From Mobilicoccus pelagius NBRC 104925 (lineage in GTDB: Bacteria > Actinomycetota > Actinomycetes > Actinomycetales > Dermatophilaceae), in contig NZ_BAFE01000089.1 of the NCBI RefSeq assembly GCF_000247995.1, positions 62,001 through 126,000 of the forward strand: a stretch of DNA of 64,000 nt, in the 5' to 3' direction. Of this stretch, positions 17,979 to 26,113 are shown piece after piece. A program made the translations under genes and the position numbers. Under the pieces are notes generated by a model. It was not told where the DNA came from and did no database searches. It saw only the letters and a list, made by a program, of their open reading frames with translations. Position 1 is the stretch's first letter, and each line of letters begins with the position of its first letter.

Positions 17979-17984
17979 TAAGCT
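17979..17984 (+). promoter_or_regulatory. -10 box (TAAGCT) of a leaderless promoter for the SorC-type regulator
   Basis: TAAGCT ends 8 bases before the ATG at 17993, with no ribosome site in between. Confidence 0.6.
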
Positions 17985-17992
17985 TGGTCGAC

Positions 17993-18970
17993 ATGGACGA
18001 ACGCGAGCTGGCGACCGTGGCGCACTCCTACTATGTCGTCGGGGAGACGATGGAGGCGATCGCCAAACGCGTCGGCGTCTCCCGATCCACCGTCTCGCGG
18101 ATGCTCGCCGACGCGCGGGAACGGGGCATCGTCCGCATCACGATCGACACGCCGTCGCACGACTCCGCCGGTCTCGACCGGCACCTGGCCCACCTCGGGG
18201 TCTCGGCACACGTCGTCGACGTGCGGGAGGGCGCCTCGCCCCTCGCGCGCCTCGACGCCGTCGCCCGCACGGCCGGCCACCTCGTGAGTTCGCTCATGGG
18301 AGACGGGGACTCCCTCGGCATCGCGTGGGGCACGACGACGACCGCCGTCGTCGACCGCCTCCCCGCCAAGCCGCTGCGCGACGCCACCGTCGTCCAGCTC
18401 AACGGCGCGGCGAGCAGCTGGACGAGCGGCATCGCCTACGCGGGCGACCTCCTCACCCGGGCGGCCGCCGCCTACGACGCCCACGCCCAGCACTTCCCCA
18501 CCCCGGCGTTCTTCGACGCCCCCGAGGCCAAGCGCCTGCTCTGGCACGAGGCCTCCGTGCGGCGTGTCCTCGACATGCACCGGAAGCTCTCCGTCGCGCT
18601 CTTCGGCGTGGGCAGCCTCTCGGCCGAACTCCCCTCGCACGTCTACACCGCCCACTACCTCTCCCCCGCCGACCTCGCCGAGCTCGAGGCCGAGAACGTC
18701 GTCGGGGACGTCTGCACCGTCTTCGTGCGGGAGGACGGGACGTACGCCGACATCGCCCTCAACGACAGGTCGAGCGGCCCCACCCCCGGCCTGCTCCGCA
18801 GCCTGCCCCGCCGCATCTGCGTCGTCGTCGGCGCCGCGAAGGTGCCCGCCCTCGTCGGGGTCCTCCGGTCACGGGCCGTCACCGACCTCGTCGTCGACCG
18901 CACCACGGCGCTCGCCCTCGTCCGTCACCTCGAGCACCGCCCACCCCTCGCCGTTAGGCTGCCGGGGTGA
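17993..18970 (+). CDS. SorC-family sugar-binding transcriptional regulator (probable glp regulator)
   Basis: A 325-residue regulator. The N-terminal helix-turn-helix reads ETMEAIAKRVGVSRSTVSRML (about residues 18-38, quoted within limits as GETMEAIAKRVGVSRSTVSR). The rest is the SorC/DeoR-like phosphosugar-binding domain with GDSLGIAWGTTTTAVVDRL, KLSVALFGVG and a C-terminal VVVGAAKVPALVGVLRS. These repressors usually respond to a phosphorylated sugar. It is divergent from glpD across 166 bases that hold a perfect palindrome, which suggests glycerol 3-phosphate or a related metabolite as effector. That is an inference from position. Confidence 0.85.
   Translation: MDERELATVAHSYYVVGETMEAIAKRVGVSRSTVSRMLADARERGIVRITIDTPSHDSAGLDRHLAHLGVSAHVVDVREGASPLARLDAVARTAGHLVSSLMGDGDSLGIAWGTTTTAVVDRLPAKPLRDATVVQLNGAASSWTSGIAYAGDLLTRAAAAYDAHAQHFPTPAFFDAPEAKRLLWHEASVRRVLDMHRKLSVALFGVGSLSAELPSHVYTAHYLSPADLAELEAENVVGDVCTVFVREDGTYADIALNDRSSGPTPGLLRSLPRRICVVVGAAKVPALVGVLRSRAVTDLVVDRTTALALVRHLEHRPPLAVRLPG
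18955..18960 (+). promoter_or_regulatory. -10 box (TAGGCT) of a leaderless promoter inside the end of the regulator gene
   Basis: TAGGCT ends 6 bases before the GTG at 18967. The next gene may therefore have its own transcript as well as coupling by a 4-base overlap. Confidence 0.5.
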
Positions 18971-19944
18971 GTGCTCCCGTCCGCCGCCCCGAACCCGCGC
19001 CCGACTCCTGCGCACGGATGTGGGCCGACGCAGACGAACCCGCCTGGGGGTCTGCCGCGCCCGCGACGTTCTGGGTCGCGCTCGAACAACCCGGTCCGTG
19101 GGGCAACAAGGCCCTCACCCAGTCCCGCCTCGACCCGCAGGTCGGTCGCGAGCTCGAGTCCCGGTGCGCCGCCGCCGGCGGTCGCGCCCTCCTCATCCGC
19201 AGCACCGGCGACCACCAGCTCCGGCGCGAGGAGTGTCCCTCCCACCGGCGCCTCTACGTCGCCGGCGGCGCCCCCACGGGAACGCCGTGGCTCCTCACCG
19301 GAGACATCGGGGATCCCGCCCGCGTGCTCGACCTGCCGTTCGACACGCTCGCCGGTGCCGACCCCACCCCCGCACTGACCGCGGTACCCGCGCTGGCTCT
19401 CACGTCCGAGGCGACTCTGCTCGTCTGCACGAACGCCCGCCGCGACGCGTGCTGTGCCGTCCTCGGCCGTCCCCTCGCCCTCGAGGCCGGGAGCCTCAGA
19501 CCGGAACAGGTGTGGGAATGCACCCACACCGGCGGCCACCGCTTCTCGCCCACCGGTGTCGTGCTCCCCACCGGCGCCACCCTCGCCCGACTCACCACCG
19601 ACCTCGCCGTCGAGGCCCTCGACGCCGCCGCCCGCGGCGAGGTGGGCACCGAACTCCTCGCACCCCGGCACCACCGCGGACTCGCCCACCTCCCACCGCC
19701 GCTCCAGGCCGCCGACGGGTGGGTGCGCCACCGGCTCGGGGAGCCCGACGTCGCCGCCCTCACGACCCGCCGCATCGGCGCGACCGACGACGGCGGCGTC
19801 CTCGTCGAGGTCGTCCACCGTGACGGCCGACGCCACGTCGTCTCCGTCGTCAAGACCCACGACGAGGCCCGGCCACGCAGGAACTCCTGCACGACCGGGC
19901 CCGTCCCCGCCGAGAGCTGGCAGGTCACGCCGCAGGGCGACTGA
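18967..19944 (+). CDS. Sucrase/ferredoxin-like family protein
   Basis: A 325-residue protein of the thioredoxin-like [2Fe-2S] group (Suc/Fer-like). The C-terminal half has cysteines in VCTNARRDACCAVLGRPL and WECTHTGGHRFSPTGVVLP, the expected cluster-binding or redox region. The N-terminal half (FWVALEQPGPWGNKAL) is the family's other conserved block. The biochemical role is not established in the family as far as I know. GTG 18967 overlaps the regulator stop (GTGA). Its TGA abuts the stop of the convergent permease gene. Confidence 0.8.
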   Translation: MSAPVRRPEPAPDSCARMWADADEPAWGSAAPATFWVALEQPGPWGNKALTQSRLDPQVGRELESRCAAAGGRALLIRSTGDHQLRREECPSHRRLYVAGGAPTGTPWLLTGDIGDPARVLDLPFDTLAGADPTPALTAVPALALTSEATLLVCTNARRDACCAVLGRPLALEAGSLRPEQVWECTHTGGHRFSPTGVVLPTGATLARLTTDLAVEALDAAARGEVGTELLAPRHHRGLAHLPPPLQAADGWVRHRLGEPDVAALTTRRIGATDDGGVLVEVVHRDGRRHVVSVVKTHDEARPRRNSCTTGPVPAESWQVTPQGD

Positions 19945-21426
19945 TCACATGTGGGTGCGTCCCTCGCGCTGGTGACGAAGGTCGAGGACCTCGACGTGAC
20001 CACCGAGCTTGTCGACGCGCTCCGGACCGTCGTCGTCCTGCCCCATGCCGAACAGGCGCGTGACCACCCACAGGACGATGCCGACGACGAGGAGGACGCC
20101 CGCGACGACGTAGTCGTGGGAGTCCCGACCGCTCAAGGGGCTCGCGAGGAACCCGGCCGAGAGGGCACCGAGAACGGCGACCACCGTGGGGACCCGGAAG
20201 TGGTCGTGCTCGACGTGGTCCTTGCGGAGGACGAGCACCGCGACGTTGACGATCGTGAAGACGATGAGGAGCAGCAGCGACGTCGTGCCACCGAGGGCCT
20301 TGAGGTCGGCGAACCAGACGAGCCCGAACGCGAGCAGCGTCGTGAAGACGATCGCCACCCACGGCGTACGACGCTCGGCGTGGACCTTGCCGAAGACCTT
20401 CGGCAGGACACCCTCGCGCGCCATGCCGTACAGCAGGCGCGACGCCATGAGCATGTTGATGAGGGCCGTGTTGGCGACGGCGAACATCGTGATGACCGCG
20501 AAGATGCCGATCGGGAACGCCGGGGCTCCCGCCGCGATGACCTTGAGCAGCGGCGTCTCGCCCTCGCCGAGCTCCGAGACGGGCACGAGCATGACCGAGG
20601 TGATGGCGACGAGGACGTAGACGATCCCCGTGATCGTGAGGCCCGTGAGCATGATCTTGGGGAAGACCTTGGCCGGGTTCTTCGTCTCCTCGGCCATGTT
20701 GACCGAGTCCTCGAAGCCGACCATCGCGAAGAACGCGAGCGCGGTCGCCGCCGTGACGGCACCGAACGCCGTCTCGCCCTCGGGGAAGTGGATCTGGGTC
20801 AGCGGGGCGACGTCGCCCTTGCCCGAGAAGAGGGCGTAGGCGCCGATGCCGATGATGATGACGAGGCCCGAGAGCTCGACGCACGTGAGGACGACGTTGA
20901 CCTTGACGCTCTCGCTCACGCCTCGGAAGTTGATGCCCGCGACGATGAGCATGAACCCGAGGGCGACGAGGAGGAGCATCGTCGCCCCCGTCGCCGAGTC
21001 CCACCCCATGACCGAGGCGAGGTTGCCCGCGAAGGCCTTCGCTGCGCTGCTGCTGCTCGTGAGGCCCGAGGCCATGACGGTGAACGCGACGAGGAACGTG
21101 ACGAAGTGGACGCCGAATGCGCGGTGCACATACACCGCTGCGCCACCGGCCTTGGGGTACTTCGTCACGAGCTCGAGGTAGCTCATCGCCGTGAGGAACG
21201 CGACGGCGAACGCGATGAGGAACGGCAGCCAGACGGCGCCGCCGACCTCCTTGGCGACCTTGCCCGTGAGGGCGTAGACGCCCGTTCCGAGGATGTCGCC
21301 GACGATGAAGAGGAGGAGCAGGCCCGGCCCGATGCGCCGGACGAGGCCGGGTTCGCCGTCCCGCCCCTCGTCGGCCGGGTCGGCGCCACCGTAGGCGGTG
21401 TTGATGTCGTCGTCGCTGTCAGCCAT
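19945..21426 (-). CDS. APC-family amino acid permease
   Basis: A 493-residue transporter from the ATG at 21426 (a GTG at 21477 would add 17 residues). Twelve transmembrane segments are apparent. The first carries the unwound GDILGTGVYALTGKVA motif, and segment 6 carries FFAMVGFEDSVNMAEETKNP, both characteristic of APC carriers. It probably imports an amino acid by proton symport or exchange, and the substrate cannot be read from the sequence. The C-terminus is polar and His-rich. No strong ribosome site precedes either start. Confidence 0.85.
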   Translation of the reverse strand: MADSDDDINTAYGGADPADEGRDGEPGLVRRIGPGLLLLFIVGDILGTGVYALTGKVAKEVGGAVWLPFLIAFAVAFLTAMSYLELVTKYPKAGGAAVYVHRAFGVHFVTFLVAFTVMASGLTSSSSAAKAFAGNLASVMGWDSATGATMLLLVALGFMLIVAGINFRGVSESVKVNVVLTCVELSGLVIIIGIGAYALFSGKGDVAPLTQIHFPEGETAFGAVTAATALAFFAMVGFEDSVNMAEETKNPAKVFPKIMLTGLTITGIVYVLVAITSVMLVPVSELGEGETPLLKVIAAGAPAFPIGIFAVITMFAVANTALINMLMASRLLYGMAREGVLPKVFGKVHAERRTPWVAIVFTTLLAFGLVWFADLKALGGTTSLLLLIVFTIVNVAVLVLRKDHVEHDHFRVPTVVAVLGALSAGFLASPLSGRDSHDYVVAGVLLVVGIVLWVVTRLFGMGQDDDGPERVDKLGGHVEVLDLRHQREGRTHM

Positions 21427-21711
21427 GGGGCACACAGTGGCGGCTCGTCGGGGAGGCGGGAACCCCCGCACGGTCACGAAACGATAACGACTGCTCGGGT
21501 GGGAGACCGCGCCCCCCGTCTCCCCGACACCGTCGACTCACCGACACGGCGGCACACCCCTCCCGGTCGGCACGCCGGGGCCGTCTCGGACGCCGTGACG
21601 CGGCGTCCGTCACGTGCACGGCGCCGGCCACACCCCGTCGGTGCGATCCCCGGGACGGGCCGACCCCGCGCGGGTCCCCCGGCCGGCGACCCGCAGGGAC
21701 CGGGGTGAGGG

Positions 21712-23820
21712 TCACGCGTCGATGCGGTCGCGGTCGAGGTAGTCGGCGGCGTCGACGAGGAAGTCCTTGCGCGGCGCGACGTCGCTGCCCATGAGGAGGT
21801 CGAAGATGCGCTCGGCACGTTCGGCATCGGCGAGGGTGACCCGGCGCAGCGTGCGCAGTCGGGGGTCCATCGTCGTCTCCCGCAACTGCGCCGCGTCCAT
21901 CTCGCCGAGACCCTTGTACCGCTGGATCGGCTCCTTGTATCGCCGACCCTTCTTGTTGAGCGTGGCGAGGGTGCGACGCATCTCGTTCTCGTTGTACGTG
22001 TAGACGAGCTCGCCCTTGCGCGAGCCCGCGCCGAGGACCTCGATGCGGTGCAGCGGCGGCACCGCGGCGTACACCCGCCCGGCGGCGACGAGCGGTCGCA
22101 TGTAGCGGAAGAAGAGCGTGAGCAGCAGGGTGCGGATGTGGGCGCCGTCGACGTCGGCGTCCGTCATGATGATGACCTTGCCGTAGCGGGCCGCGTCGAG
22201 GTCGAAGGTGCGGCCGGAGCCCGCGCCGACGACCTGGATGATCGAGGCGCACTCGACGTTCTTGAGCATGTCGGCGACGCTCGCCTTCTGCACGTTGAGG
22301 ATCTTGCCCCGGATCGGCAGGAGTGCCTGGAACTCCGACCGACGCGCGGCCTTGGCCGTGCCCATGGCGCTGTCGCCCTCGACGATGAAGAGCTCGGTGC
22401 GGTCGGGGTCGTTGCTGCGGCAGTCGTAGAGCTTGCTCGGCATCGAGGAGTTCTCGAGCGCGTTCTTCGTGCGCTGATTCTCCTTGTGCTGCCGCGCCGA
22501 GATGCGCGTCTTCATCTCGGAGACGACCTTCTCGAGCAGCTGCGTCGACTGCGCCTTGACGTCGCGCTTCGAGGAGGTGAGGAGTGCGGTGAGCTCCCGC
22601 TCGACGACGTGGGCGACGACCTGCCGCACCGCCGAGGTGCCAAGGACCTCCTTCGTCTGCCCCTCGAACTGGGGCTCGGCGAGCCGCACCGTGACGACCG
22701 CGGTGAGGCCCGCGACGATATCGGCCTTGTCGACCTTGTCGTTGCCGACCTTGAGGCGGCGGGCGTTGTCCTCGAGCTGCTTGCGGAACACCTTGAGCAG
22801 CGCCTGCTCGAAGCCCGTGCAGTGCGTCCCGCCCTTGGGCGTCGCAATGATGTTGACGAACGAGACGAGCTTCGTGTCGTAGCCCGTGCCCCACCGGAGC
22901 GCGATGTCGACGCCGCACGTGCGCTCGACGTCCTGCGCCGTCATGTGACCGCGGTCGTCGAGTACCGGGACCGTCTCGGTGAAGGTGCCCTCGCCCTGGA
23001 GCCGCCACACGTCGGTGACGGGCGGGTCGGCGGCGAGGAAGTCGGTGAACTCGGCGATGCCGCCCTCGTAGCGGAACACCTCCTCGTGCGGCCCCTCGGC
23101 GCCGGGCGTGCCGGGCAGGCCCCGCTCGTCGCGGACGACGATCGTGAGGCCGGGGACGAGGAACGCCGTCTGCCTAGCCCGCGACACGAGGTCCTCGTAG
23201 GAGAACTCGGCGGCGCGGAGGAAGATCTGCCGGTCGGCCCAGTACCGCACCCGGGTACCGGTGACGCCCCGCTTGACCTTGCCGACGATCTCGAGCTCGC
23301 CCCGATGCATGAACGGTGTGAACGTCGACTCCGGCGACGGCCCCTGCGGGCCGTCCTCGAAGCGGCCCGGTTCGCCGCGGCGGAAGCAGAGACGGTGCGT
23401 CTTGCCCGAGCGGTCGACCTCGACGTCGAGCCGCGAGGACAGCGCGTTGACGACACTCGCGCCGACACCGTGGAGACCGCCGGAGGCCGTGTAGGACCCG
23501 CCACCGAACTTGCCACCCGCGTGGAGCTTGGTGAACACGACCTCGAGACCCGACAACCCCGTGCGGGGTTCGACGTCGACGGGGATGCCTCGGCCGTCGT
23601 CCCCGACCTCGACCGAGCCGTCGGCGTGGAGCACGACGTCGATGCGGGTGCACTCCCCCGCGAGCGCCTCGTCGACGGAGTTGTCGATGATCTCCCACAG
23701 GCAGTGCATGAGTCCGCGCCCGTCGGTGGACCCGATGTACATGCCCGGACGCTTGCGGACCGCCTCGAGGCCCTCGAGGACCTGGAGATGGCGTGCGGTG
23801 TACGACTCGCCTGTGCTCAA
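21712..23820 (-). CDS. parE: DNA topoisomerase IV subunit B (ParE; GyrB/ParE family)
   Basis: A 702-residue ATPase subunit. The GHKL ATP site shows EIIDNSVDEALAG (near residue 45), GRGIPVDV, and KLHAGGKFGG with the lid GGLHGVGASVVNAL. The TOPRIM metal motifs are EGDSA (near residue 480) and DADVDG (near residue 552), followed by RYKGLGEMDAAQL and the C-terminal domain. The length fits ParE and actinobacterial GyrB lacks the N-terminal start seen here. I chose TTG 23820, since AAGGGAG lies 5 bases upstream and homology (ESYTARHLQVLEGLEAVRKR) begins 4 residues later. The long upstream extension is not protein-like. Confidence 0.92.
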   Translation of the reverse strand: MSTGESYTARHLQVLEGLEAVRKRPGMYIGSTDGRGLMHCLWEIIDNSVDEALAGECTRIDVVLHADGSVEVGDDGRGIPVDVEPRTGLSGLEVVFTKLHAGGKFGGGSYTASGGLHGVGASVVNALSSRLDVEVDRSGKTHRLCFRRGEPGRFEDGPQGPSPESTFTPFMHRGELEIVGKVKRGVTGTRVRYWADRQIFLRAAEFSYEDLVSRARQTAFLVPGLTIVVRDERGLPGTPGAEGPHEEVFRYEGGIAEFTDFLAADPPVTDVWRLQGEGTFTETVPVLDDRGHMTAQDVERTCGVDIALRWGTGYDTKLVSFVNIIATPKGGTHCTGFEQALLKVFRKQLEDNARRLKVGNDKVDKADIVAGLTAVVTVRLAEPQFEGQTKEVLGTSAVRQVVAHVVERELTALLTSSKRDVKAQSTQLLEKVVSEMKTRISARQHKENQRTKNALENSSMPSKLYDCRSNDPDRTELFIVEGDSAMGTAKAARRSEFQALLPIRGKILNVQKASVADMLKNVECASIIQVVGAGSGRTFDLDAARYGKVIIMTDADVDGAHIRTLLLTLFFRYMRPLVAAGRVYAAVPPLHRIEVLGAGSRKGELVYTYNENEMRRTLATLNKKGRRYKEPIQRYKGLGEMDAAQLRETTMDPRLRTLRRVTLADAERAERIFDLLMGSDVAPRKDFLVDAADYLDRDRIDA

Positions 23821-24219
23821 TGCGACTCCCTTGCATGTCAACGGCCCGTGTGGGCGCGTGCGGCGTTGGAAGGGTATCGACCGCCACCGACAGCCCGTAC
23901 ACGGCTCGCTGTTCGCCCCGTCGCGCCACCCCTCCGGGAGCAGTGCCTGCCCCCCCGGACCCGGCCGCGGCCACCCCCTCGCCCGCCCCGCGCGCCCGAC
24001 CTCGCCCGTGTCAGGAGGCGTCGTCCGTCGCCGCGTCGTCCCCACCACGTGCGACCTCTCACGTTCGACCCCGGCGCCTACGCGAGAGCCCATCCCCGCC
24101 GATGAGGGAGGAGCGCCACACCGGGCCCGCGGGCTCGGGAACAGAACCGCGTGCTTCACTGTTGAGACAGGTGAGCACCACGCGCCACCGGCGCATGACA
24201 TGAGAACGGAAGGCTCGAC
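23821..24219. other. Divergent promoter region between parE and the DUF7455 gene
   Basis: About 400 bases without a convincing gene. It holds the ribosome sites of both flanking genes (AAGGGAG for parE, GGAAGG for DUF7455). I do not see a confident -10/-35 pair, LexA box or hairpin. Confidence 0.6.
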
Positions 24220-24423
24220 GTGACAGCAACCCTGGCCCCTGCCCTCACCACGGCCGATCGATGCGACCGTTGCGGCGCGCAGGCCTACATCCGAGTCCGG
24301 CTCGAGAGCGGCGGAGAACTCCTCTTCTGCGCCCACCACGGCCGCGCCCACCTGCCCAAGCTCTCCGACGTCGCCGCCGAGATCCAGGACGAGACCGGGC
24401 GTCTCCACGGCGAGGACGCCTGA
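24220..24423 (+). CDS. DUF7455 small zinc-ribbon protein
   Basis: A 67-residue protein with CDRCGAQAYIRVRL and FCAHHGRAHLPKL, giving two Cys plus a Cys-x-His-His group that probably hold one zinc ion. This short protein is conserved in actinobacteria, usually close to the principal sigma factor and the topoisomerase genes. Function unknown. GTG start with GGAAGG 6 bases upstream. A strong hairpin follows. Confidence 0.85.
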   Translation: MTATLAPALTTADRCDRCGAQAYIRVRLESGGELLFCAHHGRAHLPKLSDVAAEIQDETGRLHGEDA

Positions 24424-24474
24424 GTCACTCTTTCCTGCACCGCGGCCCGCGCAGCGATCAGCCATCGACACCAC

Positions 24475-24515
24475 GACGCCGGGTGTCTCCCCTCCACGGG
24501 GAGGCACCCGGCGTC
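24475..24515 (+). terminator. 18-bp hairpin after the DUF7455 gene
   Basis: Arms 24475-24492 and 24498-24515 pair with one T-G position around a 5-base loop, 52 bases past the stop codon. Confidence 0.8.
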
Positions 24516-24539
24516 TGCGTTCTCCGGCGCCCCCACCGG

Positions 24540-24545
24540 TAAGGT
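24540..24545 (+). promoter_or_regulatory. -10 box (TAAGGT) of a leaderless promoter for the DUF456 gene
   Basis: TAAGGT ends 6 bases before the GTG at 24552 and lies directly behind the preceding terminator. Confidence 0.6.
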
Positions 24546-24551
24546 GCGGTC

Positions 24552-25073
24552 GTGCTCATCGCCGTCACCGTCATCGCTGCGCTCGTCGTCCTCGCCGGGC
24601 TCGTCGGCATCATCGTGCCCGTGCTGCCCGGCCTGGCCCTCGTCCTCGTCGCCGTCGCCGGATGGGCCCTCGCCGTCCAGCACCCCGCCGGGTGGACGGT
24701 CCTCTTCTTCTCCTTCGCCATGGCCGTCGCCGGGTGGGTGCTCCAGTACCTCCTGCCGGCCCGCCGCATGCAGGCCTTCGGCGTCCCGCGGCGCACCCTC
24801 CTCGTCGGTGCGGGCGTCGGCATCGTCGGGCTGTTCCTCCTGCCGCCGCTCGGCCTCCCCATCGGCTTCGTCCTCGGCGTGTTCGGTGCCGAGTTCGCCC
24901 GCCTCGGATCCGCCGAACAGGCGTGGCCGAGCGCCGTGCAGGCCCTCAAGGCCGCCGCGGTGAGCTACGGCATCGAGCTCACCGTCGCCGTGATGATCGC
25001 CATCGCCTTCGCCATCGGCGCCTCCGTCGTCGTGAGCGGTTCCCTCGCCGCGGTCCCCTCCCCCACGGTCTGA
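24552..25073 (+). CDS. DUF456 membrane protein
   Basis: A 173-residue protein with five or six hydrophobic segments and the glycine-rich pattern of DUF456: GIIVPVLPGLALVLVAV near the start and GVGIVGLFLLPPLGLPIGFVLGVFGAEF in the middle. Function is unknown in the family. The start is the GTG placed 6 bases after a TAAGGT box. Confidence 0.85.
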   Translation: MLIAVTVIAALVVLAGLVGIIVPVLPGLALVLVAVAGWALAVQHPAGWTVLFFSFAMAVAGWVLQYLLPARRMQAFGVPRRTLLVGAGVGIVGLFLLPPLGLPIGFVLGVFGAEFARLGSAEQAWPSAVQALKAAAVSYGIELTVAVMIAIAFAIGASVVVSGSLAAVPSPTV

Positions 25074-25523
25074 TCGGTCTCGCCTCGTCGGGACCGGAAC
25101 GGCACCGTCGACGAGGGATCCCCGGCTCCGGGATCCGCGGAATGGACCGAGCAGGCCTCCCGTCATCTCCTCGGCGTCCTCGTCGCCGCCGGATGCCGAC
25201 AGGCCGACGTGGTGACGCCGACGATCCACCTCGGCGACCAGGACGGCCGTGACGGGCCGCCGTCTGCGTCCTGGGGATCACACGCCCACGACGATGAGCC
25301 TGCCGAGCGGGGGCATCTGCTCGGGCCGTGCCCGATCGTGGATCAGGTGGGGCGTCGGTTCCGTCGTCGGGGGTCCGGTCGATCGTCGCCCGTCCGGTCC
25401 GTACACCCCGGGACACCCCGGGGTCGCCCCGGTGGGGCTCACCACGCCGGTCGTTCGGGCGTAGACGACGATCCCCTACCGGGCCGGCCCGATGGGGGAT
25501 CGTCGTAGGTGGTGGGGACGCGC
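25074..25523. other. Convergent intergenic region, no gene seen
   Basis: About 450 bases between the converging DUF456 and DUF3040 genes. Short open frames occur, but none has a start signal or protein-like composition. The only feature I can support is the hairpin at its right end. Confidence 0.6.
25466..25505. terminator. Bidirectional hairpin near the end of the DUF3040 gene
   Basis: CGACGATCCCC (25466-25476) pairs with GGGGATCGTCG (25495-25505). The loop holds a further CGGGCC/GGCCCG self-complement. It sits 18 bases past the DUF3040 stop on its strand. Confidence 0.7.
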
Positions 25524-25946
25524 TCAGTAGGCGCCGCCGCGGCGACGCTCGTCCCAGCGGTTCTCCATGCGCTGCATGAACCGCCCCTGGCGATCGTCGG
25601 CGGCACCACGGGTGCGGCGGGCGCGGCCGGTGTGACGGGTGCGTCCGGTGCTCGTGTCGGTGAGGGTGGCGCCGTCGGCGCCGCCGCTGCCCACCCCCGA
25701 GGCCCAGGCGACACCGGCGACCATGACGGCGAAACCGAGACCGCCGAGCCAGATGAGTTCGAGACCGACGCCTGCGACGACGCAGGCGAGGCCGAGGACG
25801 GCGACGCACAACCCGGCGACGACACGCTTCTTCGGGGGGCCGGCGCGGCGCTGCCCCTTCATCGAGGAGGCGAACTTCGGGTCTTCGGCGTAGAGCGCAC
25901 GCTCCATTTGCTCGAGCAGCTTCTGCTCGTGCTCGGACAGTGGCAC
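25524..25946 (-). CDS. DUF3040 membrane protein
   Basis: A 140-residue protein from the GTG at 25946, which has AAGGAGG upstream. It opens with the family hallmark PLSEHEQKLLEQMERAL, then has two transmembrane helices (about residues 45-62 and 67-88) and an Arg-rich cytoplasmic tail. DUF3040 proteins are common in actinobacteria and have no established role. It is downstream of no gene on its strand within 160 bases of dinB's end, so it may be co-transcribed with dinB. Confidence 0.85.
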   Translation of the reverse strand: MPLSEHEQKLLEQMERALYAEDPKFASSMKGQRRAGPPKKRVVAGLCVAVLGLACVVAGVGLELIWLGGLGFAVMVAGVAWASGVGSGGADGATLTDTSTGRTRHTGRARRTRGAADDRQGRFMQRMENRWDERRRGGAY

Positions 25947-26113
25947 CGCGACCTCCTTCTGTGAGGACAGCCCATGTGAGCGAGATGGGAACGTAATCGA
26001 CAACGCGGGCGTCGTCCTCGTGGTTCCTCCCCGGCGATCGACATGGCGGCAGATCACCGTGAGAACAAGAGTACGACCCCGACGGCCCTCGTGGTAGGTC
26101 GGCGGGACGCCGC

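Noticed and set aside
22048-24105. 685-residue open frame antisense to parE
   Set aside because: A mirror of the parE codons. The sense strand has all GHKL and TOPRIM motifs.
25249-25508. Short plus-strand frames between DUF456 and DUF3040
   Set aside because: Overlapping frames of low-complexity Arg/Gly/Pro content in a convergent gap that ends in a hairpin.
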